From positions 1,428,001-1,492,000 of the forward strand of contig NZ_CP028923.1 of assembly GCF_005166025.1 (NCBI RefSeq): a DNA stretch of 64,000 bases, written 5' to 3'. Positions 26,033 to 35,471 of the stretch are shown here, one piece after another. Below the pieces are notes generated by a model, which saw only the letters and a list, made by a program, of their open reading frames with translations, was not told where the DNA came from and searched no databases. The position numbers and the translations under genes are program-made. The DNA is from Mangrovivirga cuniculi (lineage in GTDB: Bacteria > Bacteroidota > Bacteroidia > Cytophagales > Cyclobacteriaceae). Every line of letters starts with the position of its first letter. The first letter of the stretch is position 1.

Positions 26033-26335
26033 ATTAAAGGAATAATTGAGTTAAAAAATTTACCGCAATTTCCAGAATAACTGATTTATTCGCCATATAA
26101 TGTAAGATGAGTTACTATATATGTAGGCTTTCATAAGACAGAAATCCATAAGAAAACAAGAAGGCAGATAACTTACAATTGATTTAAATCAAATAGCCTG
26201 TAAAACTCATTATTTAATACTATTTTAAATAATTATAATCAATGTTAGTATCCAGGCATTTTCGACTTTATAGCAACATTACGTTAATGTAACATTTTTC
26301 TGTTTACAGGATAGTTATTTTTAATAAGTGAGTAA
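26033..26335. other. AT-rich intergenic region without a gene
   Basis: 303 bp between the STAS-like gene and the dehydrogenase remnant. It holds the promoter area of the STAS-like gene (minus strand) and the 3' flank of the dehydrogenase. I see no open frame of note, no hairpin with a T-run and no repeat. Confidence 0.6.
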
Positions 26336-27230
26336 TTATTTAAGGAAGTTTTCCTTGGTAAAAGCAGGTTCAGGATAATTGTAAATTCCTTCACCTACAA
26401 TCAACCCCATTTTCTCCTTCTTGATGAAATTTTCATAAATGAATTTTACCCGCCTGGCTGAAGCATCAGAATTTTCTTGGTTATCGATCAATTTACAAAC
26501 ATCGTATACTGTTTTCATACCAATCATATCCATAATTGCAGCAGGACCTAATGGGCCACCCATTCCAATCATCCAGGTTTTATCAATATCCTCAGCTGAG
26601 GCAATATCGTTTGCCATAAGATCAATAGCTGCAACTAAAAAGGAACAAGTAAAGAATTAATGACATAACCAGAATGTTCTTTCTTGATTACTATTGGCAC
26701 CATTCCAATATCCCTGGCAAATTGCACTACGGTATCAAAAATTTCAGGATCTGTTTCTTTATGTCCCATCACCTCACCAATGTTTGCTTTCCAGATTTGA
26801 TTGGCAAAATGCAATGCAAGAAACATATCAGGTCTTCCTGTTTCCCGTGCATACATACTCGGTATGGTGGTTGAAGAATTGGTTGTAAAAATGGTTTTTT
26901 CCGGTGCTACAATAGCCAGTTCTTTGTAAAAAGCAGTTTTGATTTCCGGGTCTTCAGGGATAGATTCGTTGATAAGGTCGGCATCTTTTACAGCTTCTGC
27001 CAAATTAGTAGTGTAGGTAAGTCTTTCATGTGTTTCTTTAATTTGCTGATCCGAAGCATTCATTTCATTTTTATAGATTTTTCCGTACCGGTTATGAAGA
27101 TCTTTACAATGCTCAATTCCTTTTTCAAAAGCATCATAAACGGTAACATTAAACCCACTAAAAGCTACTTGAAAAGAAATTTGTGATCCGAGAGTTCCCC
27201 TCCTGCAATGGTGATATTTTTTATAGACAT
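26336..27230 (-). pseudogene. 3-hydroxyacyl-CoA dehydrogenase interrupted by two homopolymer frameshifts
   Basis: The start MSIKNITIAGG at 27230 breaks at a C-run (27197-27200, GGGG on the coding strand). One more G restores the dinucleotide motif AGGGTLGSQISF and leads into the long open section with INESIPEDPEIK, FTTNSSTTIPS and LALHFANQIWKANIGEVM. A second break at an A-run (26637-26641) separates SGYVINSLLVPF from LVAAIDLMANDIAS and MGGPLGPAAIMDMIG. With both bases added the gene is 298 codons plus a stop, the usual length of NAD-dependent 3-hydroxyacyl-CoA dehydrogenases of fatty-acid or butanoate metabolism. The Ser-His-Asn catalytic set appears as TNSST, LHFANQ and INS. Because both lesions are homopolymer contractions, the gene is probably intact in the organism. 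Confidence 0.82.
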
Positions 27231-27337
27231 AGATAAGTTGGTTGATTGGTTTCTATTTAATTTAGCTAATAAAATATAAACAGCTAATTGAATAGATTCC
27301 TAATTTTTGATTTAAGGCTAAATTAAAGGGTACAACA

Positions 27338-27367
27338 TAAAAACAGCCGGTAAGACTACCGGCTGTT
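27338..27367 (-). terminator. Terminator of the orphan SusCD pair
   Basis: AACAGCCGGTA / TACCGGCTGTT, a perfect 11-bp stem with a 4-nt loop (27342-27352 with 27357-27367). As to the left form the minus-strand U-run. It lies 21 bp after the SusD-like stop. Confidence 0.9.
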
Positions 27368-27387
27368 ACATATTGGTTAATTGAATT

Positions 27388-28986
27388 TTAGTTTACATCC
27401 CAAAAGATTCTCGTGTACTTTTCATCACCTCCAATAGCTTGTGATGCTGCTGCTACGTTGTCTCCGTTTAACTGATCTTCGATTAATGGATAAGTCAATC
27501 GTAACGGAACTGTTACTTCGGTGTCACCTTCAAGGGGTTTTAATGTGTCATGATTGAGTCTCTTCCATGAGTTCCATGATTCTACACCCATATCATATAG
27601 TGCGATCCAAAGTTGACGACCTATTTTATTTCTCCAATCACCATCAGCAGTGGCGTAAGCGACCTCTAGCTGAGAAATATAATCTTCATATCCATTGACT
27701 CCCCATTGATCAAACGATGCCTCTATACCTGCATTATAATGTTCTTCTGCCGTTCCTGATACATTGTATCCACCTCTTTCAACTGCTTCCGCAAGTAAAA
27801 ACTCTACTTCTGAATAACTCATGATAGTTCCGGGAAGAGAAGGATCAGCATAAAGAGCAGGTCCTACCTTTGCATGAGTGACGAATGAATTATTTTCACC
27901 AATCAATCCACCCCTGAAAACTCTGGGGTTCAGGTTGGCATCCGAAGCCGAAATAGTGAATGTACCTTGCTGCCAGGATAATGAATCAGAACCATTGACA
28001 GCATCCCAGACAATAAAATAACCGGGAGAATCAACAATTGTCGAATCGAGTCTGTTATTATTGTCATCAGTTCGATACCCAAATGCCACAGGAGTTGCAA
28101 ACGCAGTAATCCTCGGGTCCTGAAGGGAATTAAGAACATCTCCGACAGTTTCGGCAAGAATAAAGTCTTGTCTTCCGCTCAAGACAAGATCTTCATATAC
28201 GGGATTGGTATTCGGTGCAGCACTCAGATATTCCAGCGATGCATTGTCAGCATTGCTTTCAAATATGCCAGCTGAAAGGGCTTCATTTACCAGCGATGTA
28301 GATCTGTTAGGATCAACATCTGCATATCGCATGCCTATTCTCAGCTTGAGAGTATTAGCAAATTTCATCCATTTACTCAGGTCATCATGATACAGGATGT
28401 CCTGTGTAGCTCCAAATGCCGGCTGTGATTCATCAAGATTGCTCAAAGCCGTATTTATTTTCATTATGATTTCATCGTAAATGGCCTGAGCATCATCATA
28501 GACCGGTGTAATATTATCTGGATCCAAAGCCTCTGAGTATGGTACATTTCCAAATACATCTACCAAAGTATGATATAAATACGCTTCGAAAATGTTTATT
28601 ATCGCTATTTGATTAGTGAGCTCTTCCGGATTTGTCGGTTCATTCTCCAGATCTGAATTAATCAGATTTTTTGCTTCATTCAGATCAGAAAGAGCATCAA
28701 CGTAAATTGAAAACCAGAAATTTTCCGGAATGGTTCTGGAAGTTAAATTATATCTGGTTTCTTCCGGGTACGTGGTCGTTGTAAAGTATTGAACATATAA
28801 ATTAAAAACATTTTCATTTACATTTATACTATTCAGGATATCGAATCCATTTTTTAGTCCATTACTAAACAAAGAGGAGGCAGGAACCTGGGCAGGATTT
28901 TTTTTGTCCGTATTAAGTTCATCCAGCCTGTCATCACAACCAAAGGCGATGACTGAAATTATGATTATGGATATTATCTTTTTCAT
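27388..28986 (-). CDS. SusD/RagB-like nutrient-binding lipoprotein (SusD-like_2 type)
   Basis: 532 residues with a lipoprotein signal (MKKIISIIIISVIAFGC). The sequence DDRLDELNTDKKNPAQVPASSLFSN and later YHDDLSKWMKFANTLKLRIGMRYADVDP are characteristic of the SusD-like_2 subfamily, whose members bind peptides or glycans on the cell surface as the lid of a SusC transporter. C-terminal features include the KIGRQLWIALYDMGVESWNSWKR helix region. It lies 21 bp after the SusC gene in one operon. No enzyme gene accompanies the pair, so the substrate is open; SusD-like_2 pairs without glycosidases are often peptide or unknown-substrate importers. Confidence 0.92.
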   Translation of the reverse strand: MKKIISIIIISVIAFGCDDRLDELNTDKKNPAQVPASSLFSNGLKNGFDILNSINVNENVFNLYVQYFTTTTYPEETRYNLTSRTIPENFWFSIYVDALSDLNEAKNLINSDLENEPTNPEELTNQIAIINIFEAYLYHTLVDVFGNVPYSEALDPDNITPVYDDAQAIYDEIIMKINTALSNLDESQPAFGATQDILYHDDLSKWMKFANTLKLRIGMRYADVDPNRSTSLVNEALSAGIFESNADNASLEYLSAAPNTNPVYEDLVLSGRQDFILAETVGDVLNSLQDPRITAFATPVAFGYRTDDNNNRLDSTIVDSPGYFIVWDAVNGSDSLSWQQGTFTISASDANLNPRVFRGGLIGENNSFVTHAKVGPALYADPSLPGTIMSYSEVEFLLAEAVERGGYNVSGTAEEHYNAGIEASFDQWGVNGYEDYISQLEVAYATADGDWRNKIGRQLWIALYDMGVESWNSWKRLNHDTLKPLEGDTEVTVPLRLTYPLIEDQLNGDNVAAASQAIGGDEKYTRIFWDVN

Positions 28987-29007
28987 GACTAATTTAAATT
29001 TAACTGA

Positions 29008-32000
29008 TTAAAAAGTTGCATCGACTTTAAACCCAAAGGTTCGTACTGTGGGGTATGCCCCGGTAATAAATCCCTGGCTTACACCTGCTCCAAGTCCGGA
29101 TTCAGGATCTGCATAAGGAAGGTTTTTATCGATGATCCAAAGATTTCTTCCTACAAATGATAGACTCAGTTTTTCAAGGACATTATCAAATAGACTTCTG
29201 GGGAAAGTATAGGTCAGTGATAATTCTCTTAGTCTTACGAATCCGGCATCATAAACTGTCATTGTGTTGGGGTTATAATCATCATTACCCCAGTAAAATG
29301 CTCCATTATAGGCCATAGCTTCTCCGTAAGTAGTATTCGGTTCACCAGCTTCAGTTACACCTTCATATAGGAATCCACCTCCATCAGCAACCGGAGATCT
29401 TATCGGATTACCTTTATCGTTTAAACCTGCAGTTTCAGGATATAAACCTGTTCCCCGACCATAGTGCATATCAAGAGAGTATATGTCGCCTCCTTTTTGG
29501 ATATCAATGAGGAAACCAAGGGAAAGTGATTTATAACTGAAGGTGTTATTTATACCCATAGTCCAATCCGGGTTTGGATCACCAATGATCTGATCTGTTA
29601 CTGCCACGGGGTAGCCATCTGAATTAATTACTCGTTGGCCATCTATATATTGGTATCCGGTTCCTTTGAGCACGCCAAAAGGCTGACCAACCTGGGCATT
29701 TGATGTTACACCACTCTGATAGGAGGCAAAAACGTAGGTTTGGACATCACCGATCAATGATTTTACCTCACTGCGATTTCGGGTGAAGTTAACGGTCGTA
29801 TTAAATCTGAAATCATTATTTTTGATCCAGTCACCACCAATCATTAGTTCTATACCCTTATTTTCAATTTCGCCGGCATTAATAAATGTTGCATCATATC
29901 CGGTTGCTTGTGATACTTTAACAGCCATTAACTGGTTGTCCGTTGTCCGGTTATAATAGGCTAAATCAAAATTGAATCTTTGCTTGAAAAGGGTAAGTGC
30001 CAGACCAACTTCCCATTCCCGTGTTAATTCAGGTTTTAGCTGATCATTGTTTTTTTCGTCTGGTAAAGAGGTTAATACAGCACCACCAAAATTATTAATC
30101 CGTTCATATGTTTGTTTTACTCTTAGTGGCCTGGTGTCATTACCAACTGTACCATAACTGGCTCGGAATTTTCCAAAATCCATCCAGTCAATACTGAACA
30201 TTTCAGAGAATACATAACCAAGACCTATAGACCAGTAATCGTATTGATTATTTTCTACAGGTAAAGTTGAAGTAACATCGATACGATAATTACCATCCAG
30301 GTAGAAAGTATTTTGCCAGCCAATATTAACATTACCAAAATAGCCATATACTTCTCTTTGCCAGAGCCTTTCATCAGGAAATGGGTTTGGGAATAAAGAG
30401 TTGCTTAAGCTGTAAAGATCCGGAACTGCCAATCCTCCGCTGGTTGATTCCCATATGAAATCATAATTTTCCCTTCTTAAGTTAAAGCCTAAAAGACCTG
30501 CTATATTCAAATCGTCAGTGATTTGTTTATTAGCATTAAGTAATGCATTGTAATTAAATTCCTCACTGTCAATGGTATATTTCTGGTAACCTGAGGGTAC
30601 TTCCAACCTGTTCACAGTAAATTCAGCAGGAACACTTCCTACAGCTCTTCTTTCTTCTCTGAGCCAGTTATACATGTCGCCTGAAAATCTCAGGTTCAGA
30701 CTTAACCAATCGAGAATCTGGTAATTAACACCGACTTTCATAATAAAGCGATCTCTAAGGTCTGAATTAAAGTTTTTGAACCTTGTCCAATAAGGGTTAT
30801 CCCAGTAAATCGGTCTTGTAGGGTCAGAAGTAGGGTCAGCAGCATTCCAGGTATAATTTTTACCTGTTCTGTGAAATATTTCCTCCTGTGCTTTAATGTC
30901 TACATTGGTTTGCCACCATTGCCTGTATTGGGACATTAGATTATCTGAATATCCGGTACTGTAACGACCTATTACATCATTACGATTATATTGAAAGAAA
31001 ATATCTGTGGTAAGCTTTTTATTTAGTTTAGCACTTCCATTAAAGTTTATGGTATTTTTTGTCATTTCAGAATTGGGTAGTATACCATTTTGATTCACAT
31101 TGGTATAACTCACTCTATAGGAGAGATTCTCATTTCCGCCAAAAAGAGCAATGGTGTTATCCCAGATAGTTTGTGTTTCAAAAAACTCTACCGGATCGTT
31201 TGCTCCTGCTACCCATGGTCTGGAAGTTCTGTAAAATTCAGATTCAGGAACAAAGGCATCCCAGTGATATACGTTTAGTGAAGGATCGAAAGCACCACCA
31301 AAAGAGGCATCTTCGGTAGTAGGTACTACAAGATCATCTATTCCATCACCATCAACATCTAAATCATTAAAATATCCTGTAGAGCCATAATAGGCTCCAT
31401 AACCGGCTCCATATTCTTTTTGATATTCTGCAAAAGTAGACTTATCAATAGTACCAACGGTAAACCCTGAGCTTACGCTTATTCCTAATCCTTGCCTGTT
31501 CTGTCCTTTTTTGGTCGTAATTAAGATCACTCCATTCTGACCCCTTGAACCATACAGAGCAGTAGCTGCTGCGCCTTTTAATATTGACATTGATTCAATG
31601 TCTTCGGGATTTATATCGGCAGCCGGGTTGCCGTAATCGTAACCGTTACGACCATTTATCTGCCCTTCTTCATTTTCAGTAGCATTATTTATTGGTGTGC
31701 CATCTATAACAAATAAAGGCTGGTTGTTTGTGAAAGAAGAGTTACCACGAATAATTATATTCGTTGATCCTCCCATGGTATTATTCTGCCTGACATTTAC
31801 ACCAGCAGCTTTTCCGGAAAGAGAATTGATGAAGTTGGTTTCTTTTACTTTGCTTACAGCATCTGAGTCCAGCGTTTGTTGTGAGTAACCTAATGAAGCT
31901 TTTTCCCTGGAAATGTTCATTGCTGTCACTACTACTTCACTGAGCTGTTGAATGTCTTCTCGTAAAACAACATCGATAGTGCTTTTCGAACCAACTGGAA

Positions 32001-32238
32001 TTTCCTGGGAAACATAACCAATAGATGAATAAACAAGAATGGATTCAGACGAAGGCACGTTTATAGAATACTTACCTTCTATGTCTGTAACTACACCTGT
32101 ACTGGTACCTTTTATCAGTACATTTACACCGGGTATGCCATTACCGCCCTGGTCAGTAACATAGCCGGATACGTTTTTATCCTGCCCGATTGCGATAAAG
32201 CTAACCAGGCAGAATGCCATTAAGTAAATTTTTAACAT
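29008..32238 (-). CDS. SusC/RagA-family TonB-dependent transporter (orphan pair)
   Basis: 1,076 residues: signal peptide (MLKIYLMAFCLVSFIAIG), a carboxypeptidase-D-like regulatory domain (VSGYVTDQGGNGIPGVNVLI, about 23-100), the plug (FINSLSGKAAGVNVRQNN; YGSRGQNGVILITTKKG), and a 22-strand barrel ending in an aromatic residue (GFKVDATF). SusC proteins import ligands delivered by SusD, powered by TonB. The N-terminal CNA_B-like domain is present but there is no STN signalling domain, so no FecIR-type sigma/anti-sigma control is expected. It is followed by its SusD partner; the 480-bp region upstream should hold the promoter. Confidence 0.93.
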   Translation of the reverse strand: MLKIYLMAFCLVSFIAIGQDKNVSGYVTDQGGNGIPGVNVLIKGTSTGVVTDIEGKYSINVPSSESILVYSSIGYVSQEIPVGSKSTIDVVLREDIQQLSEVVVTAMNISREKASLGYSQQTLDSDAVSKVKETNFINSLSGKAAGVNVRQNNTMGGSTNIIIRGNSSFTNNQPLFVIDGTPINNATENEEGQINGRNGYDYGNPAADINPEDIESMSILKGAAATALYGSRGQNGVILITTKKGQNRQGLGISVSSGFTVGTIDKSTFAEYQKEYGAGYGAYYGSTGYFNDLDVDGDGIDDLVVPTTEDASFGGAFDPSLNVYHWDAFVPESEFYRTSRPWVAGANDPVEFFETQTIWDNTIALFGGNENLSYRVSYTNVNQNGILPNSEMTKNTINFNGSAKLNKKLTTDIFFQYNRNDVIGRYSTGYSDNLMSQYRQWWQTNVDIKAQEEIFHRTGKNYTWNAADPTSDPTRPIYWDNPYWTRFKNFNSDLRDRFIMKVGVNYQILDWLSLNLRFSGDMYNWLREERRAVGSVPAEFTVNRLEVPSGYQKYTIDSEEFNYNALLNANKQITDDLNIAGLLGFNLRRENYDFIWESTSGGLAVPDLYSLSNSLFPNPFPDERLWQREVYGYFGNVNIGWQNTFYLDGNYRIDVTSTLPVENNQYDYWSIGLGYVFSEMFSIDWMDFGKFRASYGTVGNDTRPLRVKQTYERINNFGGAVLTSLPDEKNNDQLKPELTREWEVGLALTLFKQRFNFDLAYYNRTTDNQLMAVKVSQATGYDATFINAGEIENKGIELMIGGDWIKNNDFRFNTTVNFTRNRSEVKSLIGDVQTYVFASYQSGVTSNAQVGQPFGVLKGTGYQYIDGQRVINSDGYPVAVTDQIIGDPNPDWTMGINNTFSYKSLSLGFLIDIQKGGDIYSLDMHYGRGTGLYPETAGLNDKGNPIRSPVADGGGFLYEGVTEAGEPNTTYGEAMAYNGAFYWGNDDYNPNTMTVYDAGFVRLRELSLTYTFPRSLFDNVLEKLSLSFVGRNLWIIDKNLPYADPESGLGAGVSQGFITGAYPTVRTFGFKVDATF

Positions 32239-32720
32239 AAGAGTGTGGTTTGGTTTAATAAAATTAACCGAGGTAAGATTTAACGAGTATTATAAATTTA
32301 CTTAATAATATTTATAAATAAAATAATGTTAATTGCTTTAAAATGGATTTTTATTAAATTTAAATTGTATTATTTCTATATTTTTAAAATACCATGGAAT
32401 GGGGGTTTTACGTATTTTATCCATAGATTACCTGGAAAGGTATAACCCTGCATTTATTTTAGTATTCAACAATTCGCTTTTATTAAATTATTGATAAATA
32501 TGAGGAGAAAATAAAAAGAAATTCAATTAATGATGATTCACCGGCTGGAAAATATCATTCATTTTGGGGGATTAAATTGAATATTTAAATGCTGCTATTT
32601 TCAATTAAAATAAGCCTTATAGCTTTTGTATTAATGGCTATATTTTTTGAATTAGTATTATTTCTAGTTGAAAGGAATAAAAAATATTATTCATTTTATG
32701 CTTTACAAGTTCTGGACTAA
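32239..32720. other. AT-rich non-coding region upstream of the orphan susC
   Basis: 482 bp without a credible gene on either strand. It must contain the promoter of the minus-strand susC at its left side and the 3' end of the barrel gene at its right. I could not identify a convincing Bacteroidota promoter, terminator or repeat; the long A/T stretches make chance matches common. Confidence 0.55.
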
Positions 32721-33515
32721 TTATAATATGTACTGAAGTCCTATGTTCAGACCTATTTGGCTAAAATCTTGTCTGATATCACTTTCAGTAATCTCATAAT
32801 TAGCTGAATTGTCCTTTTGGCCATCAATTTTTCGATCTAAAAGTTGACCTTCGGTATAATGGAAAGAAATATTTATTATTGATATAGAAGAAACTAAACT
32901 AAGGTTATCATTTAAATCATAATTAAGTTCTATACCAGATTTTATCCCCAAATTCATTTTTGAGGTGAGGCTTCTTTTAATTTCATGATTTTCATATGTA
33001 TCAAAATAGAAGTCGTAATAACTATAGCTTTGCCGTTGATATTGTTTAGAAAAGGCCATAGTGGCTCCGAAACTAAAAGCAAATTCAATTTGTTCATTTA
33101 AAGGGTGATAAATTTTTAATAGTGGAGAAATATAATATGAATTATTATAAAACTTGTTTGATCCATAGCTACCCATTATCATGAAACTGTTACAATCGCA
33201 GTTAAAATATTCAGAGACATCATTGAAGTATTCATGTCCAGTAAAAAGTTGAGTTTTAGCATCAATTGCCACTGATAATGTTGTATTTAATCGATACTCA
33301 ATTTTTAAACCAATATTCATCCCTCTACCGTTGGGAACTTTAGAGGGCTTATTTTGAGCCACAGAATCTATCATCCCTGTGATTCCAAATTGTTCTTCCG
33401 GATTCATTGAAAGAGAATAGCCAGAATAAATTTCCATTGAAACCTGGGCAATAGTAGTTTTGCCACTGAAAATTAACAGGGAAACGAATAAGAGCAAGAA
33501 TTTATTCATCTTCAT
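32721..33515 (-). CDS. Outer-membrane beta-barrel protein
   Basis: 264 residues with a signal peptide (MKMNKFLLLFVSLLIFSGKTTIAQ; Met3 at 33509 is an alternative start). The mature protein is a series of amphipathic strands (MNIGLKIEYRLNTTLSVAIDA, SYYISPLLKIYHPL, MNLGIKSGIELNYDLNDNL) and ends IGLNIGLQYIL, as in small outer-membrane barrels of the OmpW/PorT-like size. It overlaps the upstream gene by 14 bp and shares its layout, so the two are probably a duplicated or functionally linked pair. No specific function. Confidence 0.7.
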   Translation of the reverse strand: MKMNKFLLLFVSLLIFSGKTTIAQVSMEIYSGYSLSMNPEEQFGITGMIDSVAQNKPSKVPNGRGMNIGLKIEYRLNTTLSVAIDAKTQLFTGHEYFNDVSEYFNCDCNSFMIMGSYGSNKFYNNSYYISPLLKIYHPLNEQIEFAFSFGATMAFSKQYQRQSYSYYDFYFDTYENHEIKRSLTSKMNLGIKSGIELNYDLNDNLSLVSSISIINISFHYTEGQLLDRKIDGQKDNSANYEITESDIRQDFSQIGLNIGLQYIL

Positions 33516-34383
33516 TTTTATTAAAAGTAAAACGAATTCCTAATTCTATTGTGAGAGAATTAAGGACAAGCTGTTGTTCCGGAATATTATATTGATATTC
33601 ATTTGACGGATCTATTATTGGATCTTTTCCGTAAGAGTTAAATCCAGTGATAGGGTAGAATTCTTTATTTGTGTATTTAATATAATACAGAGAGGGATCA
33701 AGGTCATACTTTTCTGCTTGCTTACTATATTTGAGATATCCTTTTTTGGGAGTATAAAATTGATTTTGAATACCAATTGAAAAATATAGTTCGGTTTGAT
33801 TTTTTAAAGGATAAGTTGTATTCAGACCCATGGTATAGCCTAAAGAAAAAGACCTGCCAGTTTCATAAATTCTATAATATTCTCCGTCAAGTTCTTGTTC
33901 ATGTCTGATTTTAGCTAAACCAAGCAGTAATCCTCCGTAAAAATTCATTTGAATTTCACCAACTTTGTTATTCAAGAGAACACTTGGAATAAAATTAATT
34001 GCGTTTACATCCCATGAAAGACTTATTCTATCATATAAATTACGATTGTAATTGTAGTTAGTGAAATACTGAAATTGCGTTTCCAGGGAAATTTGATCCG
34101 ATATTTGCTTGCCTGCTGATAAATTGAATGATATTCCTTTTGATAAAGAGTAATCTGTTTCTCGCAGATGATCAGGCACAATAAACGCATCACGATTAGA
34201 GAAATTGCTTCGAGGATCATAGCCTGAATAGAAAGGGGTGAAACCAGAGAAATAATCTAAATCTTGAGCGTAATTAAGGGCAAAATGATTTTTCACACCA
34301 ACACCAATATAAAAATTATTTTGAGCTGATAATTGAAGACTTGCAATAGTACTCAGTAACAAAATGAGAATACGAAAATACAT
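33502..34383 (-). CDS. Outer-membrane beta-barrel protein, overlapping partner
   Basis: 293 residues, signal peptide (MYFRILILLLSTIASLQLSA, cleaved near AQN). Strand-like repeats such as FYIGVGVKNHFALNYAQDL, ISLETQFQYFTNYN, MNFYGGLLLGLAK, FSLGYTMGLNTTYPLK and the C-terminal LTIELGIRFTF support an outer-membrane barrel. It comes first in a two-gene unit with the 264-residue barrel protein, with a 14-bp overlap that implies coupled translation. The two proteins differ in sequence, so they are not a recent duplication. Confidence 0.7.
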   Translation of the reverse strand: MYFRILILLLSTIASLQLSAQNNFYIGVGVKNHFALNYAQDLDYFSGFTPFYSGYDPRSNFSNRDAFIVPDHLRETDYSLSKGISFNLSAGKQISDQISLETQFQYFTNYNYNRNLYDRISLSWDVNAINFIPSVLLNNKVGEIQMNFYGGLLLGLAKIRHEQELDGEYYRIYETGRSFSLGYTMGLNTTYPLKNQTELYFSIGIQNQFYTPKKGYLKYSKQAEKYDLDPSLYYIKYTNKEFYPITGFNSYGKDPIIDPSNEYQYNIPEQQLVLNSLTIELGIRFTFNKNEDE

Positions 34384-34469
34384 AGTTGATAATAGATAAA
34401 TCGCTTAAAGATAAATCCCTCTATCGGCATTTCAAAATGAAAAATAATATGGATTTTATGTCCAGTATT

Positions 34470-34871
34470 TTATACTGCTGATTTTGGATGAGTCCTAAAT
34501 AGGTAACCAAATGATATAGCGAAAAGGAAATAAATAACAGAAGCAATTAGAAAGATCAATTCTGTTGTTTTTAAATAAAATTTTAGTATTAATATTCCTC
34601 CAATCATGAAATGAGATAAGTTTCCAATCACTATTGCTCTGCCATAAATTCCCCCAAGAATAGAGTTTTTTGATGTCCAGTTTGACATGGCAAATCCAAA
34701 ATAAAGGGCTCCGATAACTTGAAGAATTATTGAATACTGGTTATTTCCTGATAGTTTATGCATAATCTCATCTGGAAAAAATAACAATGATATTCCCGAT
34801 ATGCCCAGAGTCAAAGCACTTAGAGTCATAATAATCTTTGAAGGAGATTTTAATATTTCGCTATTGCTCAT
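34470..34871 (-). CDS. Small four-helix membrane protein
   Basis: 133 residues in four hydrophobic helices (about 13-31, 45-63, 73-98, 104-125) with short polar loops; GALYFGFAMSNWTSK and IYGRAIVIGNLSHFMIGG are the most distinctive parts. The pattern recalls small DoxX/DUF4345-like membrane proteins but I cannot assign a family. It stands between the barrel pair and another small membrane protein. Confidence 0.6.
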   Translation of the reverse strand: MSNSEILKSPSKIIMTLSALTLGISGISLLFFPDEIMHKLSGNNQYSIILQVIGALYFGFAMSNWTSKNSILGGIYGRAIVIGNLSHFMIGGILILKFYLKTTELIFLIASVIYFLFAISFGYLFRTHPKSAV

Positions 34872-34951
34872 TTTTTGATTTGATAAAGATTGTGGTTCAG
34901 TAAATTAAATATCGATGATAGTGATTGAAATTCATTTAATCATGTCAGCAC

Positions 34952-35344
34952 TTACCTGTTAAACAGTTTGCTTAACTTCACTACATATTTTTTTGAGAAA
35001 ATAAGAAAAATTGAAATAACTCCTACACTGATAAACGCGATGGTGCCCAGTTTACCCCCAAAACCTTTAAGAATTCCCTGTGAGTAGTAAAAGATAAGTC
35101 CGCTTAAACCACCTGCAAAAGCAATAGCTGCGAGTGGCATTAGATTAACACTGCTCATACCAACAAAAGACCCACAGAACATGGCAGCTGCAAACGCAGA
35201 ATGTGAAGTATATTGACTCAAAAGCCCAGCGATTAAGCCAATAATAGCTGAGGAAAGTATCGCATTCAGTCCTGCCTTTTGTAGTGAAAAAGTAATTGTA
35301 GAACCGATAACTCCGGCGATTATTAAAAGTAAAGACTGGTGCAT
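34952..35344 (-). CDS. Small membrane protein of unknown function
   Basis: 130 residues with about five hydrophobic segments rich in Gly, Ala and Ser (LLLIIAGVIGSTITFSL, AAAMFCGSFVGMSSVN, AAIAFAGGLSGLIFYYSQG) and a basic tail (KKYVVKLSKLFNR). The Gly/Ala-rich packing resembles a transporter half or channel-like protein, but no family is recognised. Monocistronic as far as can be seen. Confidence 0.58.
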   Translation of the reverse strand: MHQSLLLIIAGVIGSTITFSLQKAGLNAILSSAIIGLIAGLLSQYTSHSAFAAAMFCGSFVGMSSVNLMPLAAIAFAGGLSGLIFYYSQGILKGFGGKLGTIAFISVGVISIFLIFSKKYVVKLSKLFNR

Positions 35345-35395
35345 ACCTTTTTAAACGTATTTAAAGTGAATGCGAATTTAGAAGTTTTAAAAAGA

Positions 35396-35432
35396 AATAA
35401 AAACAAAGAGGCACCTACAATAGGTGCCCCTC
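35396..35432 (-). terminator. Terminator at the end of the glucan-utilisation operon
   Basis: GAGGCACCTA / TAGGTGCCCCTC hairpin followed on the minus strand by UUUGUUUUUAUUU. It lies about 40 bp after the last GH16 stop. Confidence 0.75.
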
Positions 35433-35471
35433 AACGGTTGATCCCTCAACAATAAACCCAAACCTTCAGGA

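Noticed and set aside
26336-27230. Calling the dehydrogenase two separate short genes
   Set aside because: The pieces (93 and 142 codons plus a 5' fragment) are consecutive parts of one 298-residue family protein, joined by adding one base at each of two runs.
32239-32720. Small genes in the long gap upstream of the orphan susC
   Set aside because: Short frames here are very AT-rich, lack starts with support and have no recognisable signal or domain.
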